Source: Enhydrobacter sp.
Lineage (GTDB): Bacteria; Pseudomonadota; Alphaproteobacteria; Reyranellales; Reyranellaceae
Direction: 5' to 3'
Assembly: GCA_025808875.1 (NCBI GenBank)
Contig: CP075528.1
Location: 3,222,473-3,286,472, forward strand
Length of the DNA stretch: 64,000 nt
In this document: in pieces, positions 1 to 9,396 of the stretch
Numbering within the stretch: the first letter of the stretch is position 1
Layout of the letters: each line of letters starts with the position of its first letter
Program-made: the position numbers and the translations under genes
The notes under the pieces: generated by a model
Told to the model about the DNA's origin: nothing
What the model saw: the letters and a program-made list of their open reading frames with translations, nothing else
Database searches by the model: none

Positions 1-745
1 GGCTGGTCTCGACGAACAGCGCCTTGTGCAGCGGCATCAGCCGATCCTGGATCTCGAACACCTTGTCGAGATCGCGTGCCTTCCAGGCGTCGTGCATGTC
101 CGCACAGAGGCGCGGCGCAACGTTGGCCGTCACCGAGATGCAGCCGTCGCCGCCCTGCGCCATGAAGCCCATGGCGCTCGCGTCCTCGCCCGAAAGCTGG
201 ATGAAGCCTTTCTTGGCCTTGAGCTTGGTGAGAGTCGGCCGTGCCATGTCGTAGCTCGCGTCCTTGATGCCGACGATGCCCGGCACCTGCGAGAGGCGAA
301 TGACCGTGTCGACCTGCATGTCGCCGCCGGTGCGGGGCGGCACGTTGTAGAGGATGATCGGGATGTCGACGGCCTCGGCCACCGTCTTGAAGTGCTGGAA
401 CAGGCCTTCCTGGGTCGGCTTGTTGTAATAGGGCACGACCAGCATGGCGGCGTCGGCGCCGGCCTTCTTGGCATGGCGTGTGAGGTCGATCGCCTCCTCG
501 GTCGAGTTGGAGCCGGTGCCGGCGATCACCGGGACGCCGGACCCCTTGGCGGCCTGGATGCAGATGTCGATGACGCGCTTGTGCTCGTCGTAGGAGAGCG
601 TCGGCGACTCGCCGGTGGTGCCGCACGGCACGAGGCCGTCGGTGCCCTCCTTGATCTGCCAGGCCACGAACTTCTCGAAGCCCTTTTCGTCGACCGACCC
701 GTTCTTGAACGGAGTAATCAACGCGACGAGCGATCCGGAAAACAT
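1..745 (-). CDS. dapA: 4-hydroxy-tetrahydrodipicolinate synthase (partial, C-terminus off the edge)
   Basis: Cytosolic enzyme that condenses pyruvate with aspartate semialdehyde, the first committed step of the lysine/diaminopimelate pathway. The frame reads MFSGSLVALITPF at the N-terminus. It has the Thr-Thr pair in CGTTGESPT (residues 41-49), the active-site Tyr in ILYNVPPRTG (about 133) and the Schiff-base Lys in GIKDAS (about 161), all canonical for DapA. 248 codons are visible of a usual 290 or so; the stop lies beyond base 1. The ATG at 743-745 is the only sensible start. It is transcribed away from the lytic transglycosylase at 1267. A DapA/Slt pairing, usually with smpB just past dapA, is common in alphaproteobacteria, so smpB probably lies off the left edge (inference). 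Confidence 0.95.
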   Translation of the reverse strand, partial: MFSGSLVALITPFKNGSVDEKGFEKFVAWQIKEGTDGLVPCGTTGESPTLSYDEHKRVIDICIQAAKGSGVPVIAGTGSNSTEEAIDLTRHAKKAGADAAMLVVPYYNKPTQEGLFQHFKTVAEAVDIPIILYNVPPRTGGDMQVDTVIRLSQVPGIVGIKDASYDMARPTLTKLKAKKGFIQLSGEDASAMGFMAQGGDGCISVTANVAPRLCADMHDAWKARDLDKVFEIQDRLMPLHKALFVETS

Positions 746-865
746 GGCTTCCTCCGACCTTTTCTGGTGGCCGAACAGCATAGGCTCCGCTCCCTGCCGG
801 AGCAAGGCGAGCAACCGTCCGCCGAGGCCCGGGACCGCGGGTCGACAGGGTATGGCGGACTTGGG

Positions 866-1198
866 TCAGCCCGTCGCTGTCCGCGGACCGAACAGGATGA
901 TCGCCGCACCGACCAAGCAGACAGTGCCACCGATCTGATCCCAGCGATCCGGCCTTGCGCCCTCGACGATCCACAACCAGACAATCGAGGCGGCGATATA
1001 GACGCCGCCATAGGCGGCGTAGGCTCGGCCGGCCGCCGAGGACTCGACGAGCGTCAACAGATAGGCGAACAGCGCGAGGCTCATCAGGCCGGGCGCCAGC
1101 CACCACGCGGGCTTGCCCAGCCGCAGCCATCCCCAGAAGGCGAAGCATCCCGCGATCTCGGCGGCTGCGGCGCCGACATAAGCTGCGATCGAAATCAC
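866..1198 (-). CDS. YnfA/UPF0060 family small membrane protein
   Basis: A 110-residue protein with four hydrophobic segments, matching the UPF0060 (YnfA) family, which is usually about 108 residues and distantly SMR-like; its transport substrate is not established. Visible family features are the AAAAEIAGC start and the AAYGGVY segment followed by the third and fourth helices. I chose the GTG at 1196-1198 because GAGGAG sits 8 bases upstream and because family members begin at this point. The frame stays open further upstream to 1243 but adds only a charged, non-homologous stretch. The stop lies 120 bases upstream of the dapA start on the same strand, so co-transcription with dapA is possible. 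Confidence 0.85.
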   Translation of the reverse strand: MISIAAYVGAAAAEIAGCFAFWGWLRLGKPAWWLAPGLMSLALFAYLLTLVESSAAGRAYAAYGGVYIAASIVWLWIVEGARPDRWDQIGGTVCLVGAAIILFGPRTATG

Positions 1199-1266
1199 GT
1201 CCGTTCTCCTCGCGCGCTCCAACTTGCCATTGTGATGCCGCAAGCTCCTGCCTACGATTCCCTGCC

Positions 1267-3405
1267 GTGAAAAGAGCAGCCATCCCCCTCGTCCTGATCT
1301 CTGCCGCCTTCGCGTCCGCGCCGCAGGCCCAGCAGGGCAGTGTCACGATTTTGCGCGGCGAGAGCAATTCGGGAGCACCCGACACCGGCGTGCGCCGCGT
1401 TTCGCCGGGTACGCCGGAGCCCGCGGCGCGGCCTTCCGGCCCCGCGCGCGGCGCGGCGCAGCCGATCGCCACCGGCCAGGGCATCGTGCCTGCCCAACCC
1501 GGCGACGTTGCGCAGGCGCTGACCGACGCGAAGCCCTTGAGCGACGCCGAGGCGGCCGCTCTCGGCGCCGCGCTCAAGGCGGTCGACGAGAACCGTTGGG
1601 CGGACGCCCGTACCTCGGTCGCCAATTTCGGTCAACCGCTTCTGGTACGGATCGTCGAGTGGAACATCCTGCGCGCGGCCCCTCGGACCGAGGCCGATTT
1701 CGCCTCCATCTGGCGCTTCCTGCGCGAGAATCCCGATTGGCCCGAGCCAGAGGTGCTGCGGCGCCAAGCCGAGGACCGCATCGGCGCCGACACGCCGGCC
1801 AACGAGGCATTTCGCTACTTCACCGCCTTCCCGCCACTCACCAGCTCCGGACTCATCCGCCGCATGGATGCCGCGCAGGCCGCGAGCCCCAAGGACGTGC
1901 CGCGGCTCGCCCGCGAGAGCTGGCGCAACGGTACCTTCCGTGACTCGGACGAGACGGACTTCCTCAATCGCTACGGCCATCACCTCACGGGCGAAGACGA
2001 TATCGGCCGATTCGACCGTATCCTGCGTCAAGGTCGCACCCAGGTCGCGAGCGCCCTGCTCTCGCGACTGCCTCCCGACTACCAGCCGGTCGCTCGCGCG
2101 CGACTGGCGATGGCGACGCGTGCAGCCGACACGGTGACCATTCTGCGCGGCGTTCCGGCGGCCAGGCTGAACGAGCCGGCGATGCGCCTGGAGCGCGTCG
2201 CCTGGCTGCGCCGTACCGGCAACCTCGAGGAGGCCAAGTCGATCCTCGTCGCGCCCACGCCCAATCCGTCGGGCCAGTGGTGGACGGAGCGCCAACAGGT
2301 GGCGCGCGAGCTGCTAGCCGCGGGCCGTGCGGCCGATGCCTACGCCGTCGTCGCTCCGCATGGCTACACGCGCGGGCTGGCTTTCGCCGAGGCCGAGTTC
2401 CTCGCCGGCTGGATCGCGCTGCGACATCTCAAGAAGCCGGCCGAGGGCCTGAAGCACTTCCAGACGCTGTACGACGGCGTGTCGACCGACATCTCCAGGA
2501 GCCGCGCCGCCTATTGGCTCGGGCGCACGCACGAATCCGCCGGTCGGAGCAAGGAAGCCAAGGACTGGTACACGCGCGCCGCCGGATTCGGCCAGACCTT
2601 CTACGGCCAACTCGCCGCGCGCAAGCTGCCGGGAGGCGCGGCGCGCCTGCCGTCCGATCCGCTGGCGTCCGACGGGGACCGCCGGGCGCTGAGCACACGC
2701 GAACTCGTGGTCGTCGCCCGGTATCTCGGCCAAGCCGGCGACTATGAGCGCACGCGGCCCTTCCTGTTGCGACTCGCACGCATGGTCGAAGGGCCGGGGC
2801 AGACGCTGCTGCTCGCCCAGCTCGCCGCCGAGCTGCGTCGGCCCGATATATCGGTCGGCATCGCCCGGCGCGGCGTGGAGAACGGCGTCACCCTGTTCGA
2901 CGCCTCGTTCCCGGTCGTCGACATCGGCGCCACGGGTTCCATCGAGCGCGCCTTGGCGCTCGCGCTGACGCGGCAGGAAAGCCAGTTCGACGCGGCAGCC
3001 GTCTCGTCGTCCGGAGCGCTCGGCCTGATGCAGCTCCTGCCGGGCACGGCACGCGACGTGGCGGGCCGGCTCGGCATGCCTTTCATCCGGGAAAAGCTGA
3101 CGCGCGACCCGGCCTACAACGTCCAGCTGGGCAGCCAGTATCTCGCCGAGATGCTGCAGCGCTTCGGCGGCTCGTACGAGGTCGCGCTCGCCGCCTACAA
3201 TGCGGGGCCCAACCGCGTGGCGCGCTGGCTCGAGACGATGGGCGATCCGCGCAGCGGCAAGATCGACATGGTCGACTGGATCGAGATGATCCCGTTCGGC
3301 GAGACGCGCAACTACGTGCAGCGCGTCATGGAGGGAGTCGGCGTCTATCGCGACCGCCTGAACGGGCCGTTCCGGACACTGCAGCCCGCGATGGGGGGCT
3401 CCTAG
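1267..3405 (+). CDS. Soluble lytic murein transglycosylase (Slt70-like)
   Basis: Periplasmic enzyme that cleaves peptidoglycan strands between MurNAc and GlcNAc, leaving 1,6-anhydro ends. It has 712 residues, close to Slt-type proteins. A signal peptide ([17 protein letters not shown] then PQAQ) is followed by a long superhelical alpha-hairpin region (about 80-540) and a C-terminal SLT domain. There the catalytic Glu is E571 in LTRQESQF, followed by [13 protein letters not shown] and the [10 protein letters not shown] motif. The GTG at 1267 was chosen because it immediately precedes the signal peptide; no clear ribosome site is visible, so the exact start is moderately sure. It diverges from ynfA, with 68 bases between them. 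Confidence 0.9.
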   Translation: MKRAAIPLVLISAAFASAPQAQQGSVTILRGESNSGAPDTGVRRVSPGTPEPAARPSGPARGAAQPIATGQGIVPAQPGDVAQALTDAKPLSDAEAAALGAALKAVDENRWADARTSVANFGQPLLVRIVEWNILRAAPRTEADFASIWRFLRENPDWPEPEVLRRQAEDRIGADTPANEAFRYFTAFPPLTSSGLIRRMDAAQAASPKDVPRLARESWRNGTFRDSDETDFLNRYGHHLTGEDDIGRFDRILRQGRTQVASALLSRLPPDYQPVARARLAMATRAADTVTILRGVPAARLNEPAMRLERVAWLRRTGNLEEAKSILVAPTPNPSGQWWTERQQVARELLAAGRAADAYAVVAPHGYTRGLAFAEAEFLAGWIALRHLKKPAEGLKHFQTLYDGVSTDISRSRAAYWLGRTHESAGRSKEAKDWYTRAAGFGQTFYGQLAARKLPGGAARLPSDPLASDGDRRALSTRELVVVARYLGQAGDYERTRPFLLRLARMVEGPGQTLLLAQLAAELRRPDISVGIARRGVENGVTLFDASFPVVDIGATGSIERALALALTRQESQFDAAAVSSSGALGLMQLLPGTARDVAGRLGMPFIREKLTRDPAYNVQLGSQYLAEMLQRFGGSYEVALAAYNAGPNRVARWLETMGDPRSGKIDMVDWIEMIPFGETRNYVQRVMEGVGVYRDRLNGPFRTLQPAMGGS

Positions 3406-3454
3406 CCCAGGATGATCTCGGTCGACCCGCAATCAACCGAAGGGGAGAACCGCC

Positions 3455-4663
3455 ATGGCGATTGAGCCGTTCGCGACGCGCGACTTCAATTCGCAGATCC
3501 AGCGCTCGTTGGCCAAGGTCTATCTCGGCGCCGCGACGGTCGGCGAGGTCATGGCGGTGGCGGCGCGCATCGAGGACGGCAATCTCACGAGCTGGCATGC
3601 CGGATGGCGCGCACTGGCCGACGACCTGGCGGCTAGGGCCGAGCGCGAACGCGCGGCAGGCCATCGTCAATCGGCATTCCACCTTTTCCTGCGCGCTGCC
3701 GAATCCTTCCGTCAGGCTGGCTTCTTTCATCGCGTCGATCTCGACTGTGCGGAACTGCAGACCTCGTGGCCTGCAAGCGCGCGCTGCTTCCAGGAGGCGA
3801 TGGCGCTGTCGCCCTACCCCTGCGAAGCGGTGCGCGTGCCGTTCGAGGGTCGCGCGTTGCACGCCTGCTTCATGGCGCCGGAACGCGACGCGGGACCCTG
3901 GCCGACGCTGATCGTGCCGAGTGGCTACGACGGCTCGGTCGAGGAGAGCGCTCTGATGAACGGCCTGCCGGCCCTGGCGCGCGGCTATGCCGTGTTGGCT
4001 CTCGATGGGCCGGGCCAGGGCAAGACGCTCTACGATCCCACGACGCGCGCCTTCATGCGACCCGACTACGAGACGGCGATGGGCGCCGCGCTCGACTACC
4101 TCGTCGGACGCACCGAGGTGGATGCCGGACGCATCGCCGCCCTCGGCTGCAGCTTCGGCGGCTTTCTCGTGCCGCGCGCGGCCGCCGTCGAGCGACGGCT
4201 GGCGGCCCTGGTGGCCGATCCCGGCCAGTACGACATCGGCGCTGCGCTGCTCGAGCGGCTGCCGCCCGCACTGCTCGCCCGTCTCGACGACGATGACGAG
4301 GACGCCGTGCGCGCCTTCGAGGTTCTCGGCGCGACGCCTGACGGCGCGCTGCTGTTTCACCCCCGGATGGCGGCGCACGGCGTCGCCACGGTGCAGGCCT
4401 ACTGCCGGCACCTCCGCGACTTCCACAATCGCGACGCGGCGGCGCGCATCACCTGCCCTAGCCTGATTTGCGACAACGAGATCGACGTCGTCTCCACCGG
4501 CCAGGGCCGCAAGCTGGCCGATGCCATGATCGGCTGCACGGTCGAGTTCCTGCACTTCACCGCGGCGGAGGGTGCGGGTGGTCATTGCGAAGGAATGGGC
4601 CGCGAGATCTTCGACGAACGGGTCTACCCTTGGCTCGACCGCACGCTGCGGGTCAACGATTGA
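3455..4663 (+). CDS. Alpha/beta hydrolase (FrsA / dihydroxypseudooxynicotine hydrolase-like)
   Basis: A 402-residue alpha/beta hydrolase with an all-helical N-terminal domain (about 1-125) before the hydrolase core. This is the architecture of FrsA-like esterases and of the C-C bond hydrolase acting on 2,6-dihydroxypseudooxynicotine. The nucleophile elbow GCSFGG places Ser at 233. LDGPGQGKT (about 190) is the oxyanion/turn region, CDNEIDVV supplies the likely acid, and H377 in GGHCEGMG is the likely catalytic His. AAGGGGAG lies about 10 bases before the ATG. The substrate cannot be told from sequence. Its 3' end overlaps the convergent membrane-protein gene by 11 bases. Confidence 0.8.
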   Translation: MAIEPFATRDFNSQIQRSLAKVYLGAATVGEVMAVAARIEDGNLTSWHAGWRALADDLAARAERERAAGHRQSAFHLFLRAAESFRQAGFFHRVDLDCAELQTSWPASARCFQEAMALSPYPCEAVRVPFEGRALHACFMAPERDAGPWPTLIVPSGYDGSVEESALMNGLPALARGYAVLALDGPGQGKTLYDPTTRAFMRPDYETAMGAALDYLVGRTEVDAGRIAALGCSFGGFLVPRAAAVERRLAALVADPGQYDIGAALLERLPPALLARLDDDDEDAVRAFEVLGATPDGALLFHPRMAAHGVATVQAYCRHLRDFHNRDAAARITCPSLICDNEIDVVSTGQGRKLADAMIGCTVEFLHFTAAEGAGGHCEGMGREIFDERVYPWLDRTLRVND

Positions 4664-5138
4664 TCTCGATCAGCAGCACCCAGGCGTCGAGCACCGCCTT
4701 GATGAACGAAAGCACGATGGCGGTCGCCACGAAATAGACGCCGGCACCCTCCGCGCCGGCCAACATGGCGAGGCCGCCGGCCGCATAGGGAAGAACGGCG
4801 GCGGCGAACAACACGAAATTGGTCGTTGTCTTGGCACGGCCTGCACTGCCGATGTCTCCTCTCGAACGAAGGGCGAGCGCGATTCCCAAAGCCGAAAGAC
4901 CGACGCCGACCGCCAGCATTCCCGCCCCGACAATGTTCCAGGGTTGGCCGGGAATCAGCATCAGCGACGAAACGACGAGGATCGCCAGCAGCAGGCTCAG
5001 CGCCGCCAACGCGCGATCCGGCAGCATCGGGAGCGCCAGGATGCGGCTCGCGTTGAGCGACACGGCGACGAACAGCAGGCCCGCGAGCGCCGCCGAGGCG
5101 CCGACCTGCCCAAGGAAAAAATTGTCCCAACCCTCCAT
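4653..5138 (-). CDS. Conserved small integral membrane protein, function unknown
   Basis: A 161-residue protein with four to five predicted membrane helices. Hydrophobic blocks lie near residues 13-28, 44-62, 68-89, 107-126 and 133-158, separated by short charged loops. I do not recognise a characterised family; similar four-helix proteins are common in alphaproteobacteria and actinobacteria without assigned function. The ATG at 5138 begins MEGWDNFFLGQVG, a typical amphipathic lead-in. It is convergent with the alpha/beta hydrolase and overlaps its last codons. A small inverted repeat (5156-5174) lies just upstream. Confidence 0.7.
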   Translation of the reverse strand: MEGWDNFFLGQVGASAALAGLLFVAVSLNASRILALPMLPDRALAALSLLLAILVVSSLMLIPGQPWNIVGAGMLAVGVGLSALGIALALRSRGDIGSAGRAKTTTNFVLFAAAVLPYAAGGLAMLAGAEGAGVYFVATAIVLSFIKAVLDAWVLLIEINR

Positions 5139-5155
5139 CGGAAGAATCTAGGGCA

Positions 5156-5174
5156 GTTTCATCCGCGGTGAAAC
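5156..5174. promoter_or_regulatory. Inverted repeat upstream of the membrane-protein gene
   Basis: GTTTCA (5156-5161) and TGAAAC (5169-5174) form a perfect 6-base inverted repeat around a CCGCGG centre, 18 bases upstream of the ATG at 5138. It may be an operator or a hairpin in the 5' leader; nothing else supports a role. The surrounding stretch 5139-5307 holds no gene I can recognise. Confidence 0.3.
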
Positions 5175-5307
5175 CGCATCGACTCGTCCTTCGATGGGCG
5201 CCCTGGGCTCTACGTCGTCCGCATCGGGACCTCGGTCGGGTGCGCCCTTCGGCACGGGCCGTCGGCGCTTGGATAGTCCTGAAACCCGAGCCTGCGACGG
5301 CCGACGC

Positions 5308-6180
5308 CTACTCCTTCTCCACCTGCCGCTCGTACTGCTGGCCCAACTCGGCCAGCACCTCGGCGCTCTTTTGCGCTTCGTCGATCGCCACCATGCCGAC
5401 GACGTTGTAGCCGTTGTCGACGTGCAGGATCTCGCCGGTGATGCCGCGGCCGAGGTCGCTCAGCAGGCTGAGTGAGGCCGCACCCACGTCGTCGATCGTC
5501 GTATTGCGTTTGAGCGGAGCATGCAGTTCCGCCCATTTGATGAGATGGCGCATGCCGGAGATGCCGCTGGCCGCGAGGGTCTTCACCGGTCCGGCCGAGA
5601 TCGCGTTGACACGGATGTCCTGCTTGCCGAGATCGACCGCAAGGTAGCGAACGCTCGCCTCGAGCGCCGCCTTGGCCACGCCCATCACGTTGTAGTGCGG
5701 GATGACCCGCTCGGCGCCCAAGTACGTGAGCGTGAGCAGGCAACCGCCGCGCGTCATCAGCGGCGAAAGTCGCTGGGCGACCGCGGTGAAGCTATAGCAG
5801 GAGATATCCAGAGCCGTCGCGAAGTTGCGCCGGGTGGTGCGTATGTAAGGCCCCACCAGCTCGTTCTTGTCGGAGTAGGAGATCGCATGAACCACGAAGT
5901 CGACGGGTTCGCCCGGCCAGACCTCGCCCAGCGCGGTAACCAGCCGGTCGATGTCGTCGTCGGAGCCGACGTCGCACGGCAAGAGAGGCACGTCGCGGCC
6001 GCCCACCAGCGCCTTCACACGCCTGCCGATGGCCTCGTTCGGATAGGTCAGCGCCAATGTCGCGCCGTGCGCCAGCGCCATCCGCGCGACGCCCCACGCG
6101 AGCGAGCGCTCGTTGGCAACGCCCATGATCAGGCCGCGTTTTCCGGCGAACAGAGGTTCGGGCGCTAGCGTGCTTGGCAT
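5308..6180 (-). CDS. fabI: Enoyl-[acyl-carrier-protein] reductase (NADH), FabI type
   Basis: Last step of each fatty-acid elongation cycle in the cytosol: NAD(P)H-dependent reduction of trans-2-enoyl-ACP. The protein is 290 residues from the ATG at 6180. Diagnostic features are the FabI nucleotide motif GVANERSLAWG (20-30), Tyr153 in LTYLGAE, and Tyr163 with Lys170 in YNVMGVAK, the FabI Y-x6-K arrangement. A TTG four codons upstream (6192) is an alternative start; GAGG lies 12 bases before the ATG. The 199 bases upstream (6181-6379) contain no gene and presumably hold its promoter. It is the target family of triclosan/diazaborine-type inhibitors. Confidence 0.95.
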   Translation of the reverse strand: MPSTLAPEPLFAGKRGLIMGVANERSLAWGVARMALAHGATLALTYPNEAIGRRVKALVGGRDVPLLPCDVGSDDDIDRLVTALGEVWPGEPVDFVVHAISYSDKNELVGPYIRTTRRNFATALDISCYSFTAVAQRLSPLMTRGGCLLTLTYLGAERVIPHYNVMGVAKAALEASVRYLAVDLGKQDIRVNAISAGPVKTLAASGISGMRHLIKWAELHAPLKRNTTIDDVGAASLSLLSDLGRGITGEILHVDNGYNVVGMVAIDEAQKSAEVLAELGQQYERQVEKE

Positions 6181-6379
6181 ACGACTTTTCAACCTCGAAG
6201 CAGTCTTGTTGTTGCCCCTCTTACAATGTTCGACGGAAGGCCACGTTCACGTTTGATTACGATTTGTGTCTCGCGCAACTGCACGCAGCGCGCCATGGGA
6301 GCCATCGGCCGCGGTCGCCAGAACGGCCCCTTCCACGCCCGTCCCGAACGAAACCAGGCTTCGCCGGGGAAGAGATGAT

Positions 6380-7363
6380 TCAAGCAGCGTGCGCTTTGCC
6401 CTGGCCGATCCGCTTCGACACTCCGTCCGGCAGTGGCCCCTTGTTCACGGCGGCAATAGCGGCATCGAGCTGGTCGAGCGTCGAGTAGCCGATCAGCATG
6501 GTGTGGACGCCGGGATGGGAAATCACGAACCGCTGGGCGAGCTCGGCCAGGTTTGCCGCGCCGGCTTCCTCGACCAGCGGCTCGAGCTTCCTGGCGCGTG
6601 CCACGTCGCCGGCGAAATCCGGTGCCGAGCCGATCGGATCGACCACCTGCATGGCGAGTGGGTGCCGCTCGGCCGTGCCGGCCAGCGCGCCGCCCGCCAG
6701 CGCGCGGATGATGATCGTGCCCATGCCGGCGGCCTGCGTGCTGTCGAGCAGTCGACCGTAGTCCTGGCCCGGTGTGCCCTTTGGCATCGGCCCGCCGGCA
6801 CTGGGATTGAGGGCGTTGTAGACCACCTGCACCGTGTCGAAGAACTTCGAGTCGACGGCGCGCTGCAGCGCCGGCGTTTCGCCCACGCCGCTGAAGCCGA
6901 TGAAGCGGATCTTGCCGGCCTTGCGCAGCTTCTCGAGCGCCGGCGCGACCTCGTCGAGCGCGATGTCGATCGCCATCCTATCATCGGCGTCCTTGGCGAC
7001 CAGGGGATTGTGCAACTGGAAGAGGTCGACGCTGTCGCGATCCATGCGCTTCAGGCTTTCCTCGAGCGAGCGCGCAACAGATGCACCGACATTGGCGCGG
7101 TCCGCAGCCTTGAGGCGGAACTTGGTACCGACCACGACGTCGGCCTTCAACGCCTTCAGCGCCCGACCGAGGTTCTTTTCCGATTCGCCGTTGCCGTAGA
7201 GCGCGGCGGTGTCGAAATAGTTGATGCCTGCCTCGATGGCGCGCGCCGCCGCGCGTTCCTGGTCGCGCCCATCGCCCTTGGTGAACAATCCACCGACCGC
7301 ACCGGCACCGTATCCCAGCACCGAGACCTCGAGTCCGGTGCGCCCCAACCTGCGCTTCTGCAT
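6380..7363 (-). CDS. Aldo/keto reductase
   Basis: A 327-residue NAD(P)H-dependent oxidoreductase of the AKR superfamily. The catalytic tetrad is complete: Asp51 and Tyr56 in FDTAALYG, Lys81 in GTKFRLK and His118 in FQLHNP. The C-terminal half carries the nucleotide-binding IIRALAGGALAGT and the LIGYSTLDQLDAA segment typical of the D-threo-aldose 1-dehydrogenase/L-fucose dehydrogenase branch, though that assignment is tentative. The start ATG abuts the stop of the small monooxygenase-like gene directly, with no bases between them, so the two are almost certainly translated from one message. Confidence 0.9.
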   Translation of the reverse strand: MQKRRLGRTGLEVSVLGYGAGAVGGLFTKGDGRDQERAAARAIEAGINYFDTAALYGNGESEKNLGRALKALKADVVVGTKFRLKAADRANVGASVARSLEESLKRMDRDSVDLFQLHNPLVAKDADDRMAIDIALDEVAPALEKLRKAGKIRFIGFSGVGETPALQRAVDSKFFDTVQVVYNALNPSAGGPMPKGTPGQDYGRLLDSTQAAGMGTIIIRALAGGALAGTAERHPLAMQVVDPIGSAPDFAGDVARARKLEPLVEEAGAANLAELAQRFVISHPGVHTMLIGYSTLDQLDAAIAAVNKGPLPDGVSKRIGQGKAHAA

Positions 7364-7681
7364 TCAGCCCTCGCCCTCGATCCGTACCGCGCCCGCCGCG
7401 TTGTCGACCACGACATGGTTGTCGTAGTAGGTCACGGTCGGCTTGGCGCCGAACGCGGCCTCCATGCGCTTCTCCCATTCCGGCGTGTACCAGGCGCGCG
7501 CCGCCACCTCGGATTCCCACAGGTACACGCCGCCGCCACCGGCCTCGCCGTTGAGATAGTACTTCCTGACCAAGCCCTTGGGTCCAAGCGCGGCATAGGT
7601 CGGTGCCGACTTGCGTGCGGCCTCGACCGCGGTCTCGCGAGGCCGTTTGGTCATGGGGATTTGAACGATGGCGATGAACAT
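7364..7681 (-). CDS. YdhR-like small putative monooxygenase
   Basis: A 105-residue dimeric alpha+beta barrel type protein. It resembles the YdhR/antibiotic-biosynthesis-monooxygenase-like group: MFIAIVQIPM opening strand, LVRKYYLNGE, GGVYLWES and a conserved aromatic stretch AAFGAKPTVTYYDNHVVVDN. Members are usually about 100 residues. Function is inferred from fold only; small oxygenase, ligand-binding or cofactor-free redox roles are possible. The ATG at 7681 opens the operon with the aldo/keto reductase and diverges from the HAD gene with 39 bases between, so a shared promoter region is likely. Confidence 0.75.
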   Translation of the reverse strand: MFIAIVQIPMTKRPRETAVEAARKSAPTYAALGPKGLVRKYYLNGEAGGGGVYLWESEVAARAWYTPEWEKRMEAAFGAKPTVTYYDNHVVVDNAAGAVRIEGEG

Positions 7682-7720
7682 GCTTGGTAGCCTACGGGTA
7701 TCGAGCATCGGGAGCAAATC

Positions 7721-8407
7721 ATGGGAGCGGCGCTGACCGGCATCGAGATGTGCGTGTTCGACGCTTACGGCACGCTGTACGATTTCAACTCCGCGGTGGC
7801 GCGCCATCGCGCGGCCCTCGGACCCAAGGCCGACGCCCTGTCGGAGATGTGGCGGACCAAGCAGATCTCCTACACCTGGCTGCGCAACAGCATGGGCAGC
7901 TATGCGCCGTTCTGGCAGGTCACCGGTGAGGCACTCGACCACTGCCTGGACGCGCACGGCCTGACCGACCCGGCGATCAAGACCAAGCTGCTCGGCGCCT
8001 ACCTCGCACTCGATCCCTTCCCCGAGGTGCCGGCAATGATCGACAGGCTGAAGAGTGCCGGCGTGCGGCTCGCCATCCTGTCGAATGGCAATCCCGAGAT
8101 GCTGGAGCCGATGGTGGCGGCCTCGACGCTGGCGGGAAAGTTCGAGGCGATCCTGAGCGTGCATCCCGCCGGAATCTTCAAGCCCGACCCCAGGGTCTAT
8201 CGCCTGGTCGAGCAGAGCTGCGGCGTGAAACCCGGCGGGGTGTGCTTCCTGTCGTCGAACTGCTGGGACGCCCATGGCGCGGCGCATTTCGGCTTCAACA
8301 CCGTGTGGATCAATCGCGCCGGCCTGCCCGACGACAATCTGCCAGGCCGGATTGCGACCGCGCTGAAGGACCTGTCGCAACTTCCCGCTCTGCTCGGTGT
8401 CGCCTGA
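7721..8407 (+). CDS. Haloacid dehalogenase, type II (HAD superfamily)
   Basis: A 228-residue HAD hydrolase that looks like (S)-2-haloacid dehalogenase (EC 3.8.1.2). Motif I is FDAYGTLYD with the nucleophile Asp14, motif II is LSNGNPEM (Ser-Asn-Gly), the motif III Lys is in FKPDPRVY, and SSNCWDAHGA carries the downstream Asp. The DAYGTLYD form, rather than the DxDxT phosphatase form, is what marks the dehalogenase subfamily. GGGAG lies 7-8 bases before the ATG. Its stop overlaps the next start (TGATG), the first of two such couplings in this trio. A phosphatase role cannot be excluded without assay. Confidence 0.85.
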   Translation: MGAALTGIEMCVFDAYGTLYDFNSAVARHRAALGPKADALSEMWRTKQISYTWLRNSMGSYAPFWQVTGEALDHCLDAHGLTDPAIKTKLLGAYLALDPFPEVPAMIDRLKSAGVRLAILSNGNPEMLEPMVAASTLAGKFEAILSVHPAGIFKPDPRVYRLVEQSCGVKPGGVCFLSSNCWDAHGAAHFGFNTVWINRAGLPDDNLPGRIATALKDLSQLPALLGVA

Positions 8408-9396
8408 TGAGTTCGCTGCCGGGGTTTGCCGACGTTCAGGCCGCCGCACGCCGTCTGGCGGGCGTGGCGTTGCGCACACCGCTCCTGGAGAATCCGCGCG
8501 TCAACGACAAGCTGGGCGGGCGCTTGTTTCTCAAGGCCGAGTGCCTGCAGCGTACCGGCTCGTTCAAACTGCGCGGCGCCTACAACTTCCTCGCCGCAAT
8601 GAGCGCCGACGATCGGCGCCGGGGCGTGGTCGGCTGGTCGTCGGGCAATCACGCGCAGGGACTCGCCGAGGCGGCGCGGCTGCTGGGCGTGAAGGCCATC
8701 ATCGTCATGCCGGCCGACGCACCCGCCCTCAAGGTCGCCAACACACGCGCCTCCGGCGCCGAGGTCGTGTTGTACGACCGCGTCAGGGACAGCCGCGAGG
8801 AGATCGGGCTCGACATCGCCCGCAAGACTGGCGCCACGGTCGTGCCGCCCTACGATCATCCGTGGATTCTCACCGGTCAGGGGACGGCCGGGCTCGAGAT
8901 CGTCGAGCAGGCGACATCGGCGGGCGTCACGCTGGATGCGGTCGCGGCCCCCTGTTCGGGCGGCGGGCTCTCGACCGGCATCGCCCTCGCGGTCAAGGGG
9001 CTGAGCCCGGCGACCAAGGTGCATGCCGGGGAGCCGGCGGGCTTCGACGATCTGGCGCGCTCGCTGGCGAGCGGCCAGAAGGAGAAGAACGACAAGCTCT
9101 CCGGCTCGATCTGCGATGCGCTCCTCGCACCGACGCCCGGCGACGTCACCTTTCCGCTGGCGCAAAAGCTGTTGTCGCCCGGTCTCGTCGTGACCGACGA
9201 CGAGGTGCTCGACGCCATGGAGACGGCATTCCGCGAGTTCAAGCTCGTGGTCGAGCCGGGCGGCGCGGTGGCCCTGGCGGCGGCGTTGACGGGCAAGCTA
9301 CCGGTCGAGAACCGGGCCGTCGCCGTGGTCTGCTCCGGCGGCAATGTCGACCACGAGACTTTCATCCGCGCACTCGGCCAACGGCCGAAGACGTGA
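8407..9396 (+). CDS. PLP-dependent threonine dehydratase / serine racemase-like enzyme
   Basis: A 329-residue fold-type II PLP enzyme. The PLP Lys is K54 in TGSFKLRGAYN, the substrate loop SSGNHAQG lies near 79-86, and the phosphate-binding glycine loop is APCSGGGLSTG (about 180). The absence of a C-terminal ACT regulatory domain makes it the short catabolic/racemase-like class rather than biosynthetic IlvA. Likely reaction: beta-elimination of threonine or serine to 2-oxoacid and ammonia, or hydroxy-aspartate dehydration. The start overlaps the HAD stop (TGATG) and the stop overlaps the cyclase start (GTGA), so all three proteins should be translated in fixed proportion. Confidence 0.88.
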   Translation: MSSLPGFADVQAAARRLAGVALRTPLLENPRVNDKLGGRLFLKAECLQRTGSFKLRGAYNFLAAMSADDRRRGVVGWSSGNHAQGLAEAARLLGVKAIIVMPADAPALKVANTRASGAEVVLYDRVRDSREEIGLDIARKTGATVVPPYDHPWILTGQGTAGLEIVEQATSAGVTLDAVAAPCSGGGLSTGIALAVKGLSPATKVHAGEPAGFDDLARSLASGQKEKNDKLSGSICDALLAPTPGDVTFPLAQKLLSPGLVVTDDEVLDAMETAFREFKLVVEPGGAVALAAALTGKLPVENRAVAVVCSGGNVDHETFIRALGQRPKT

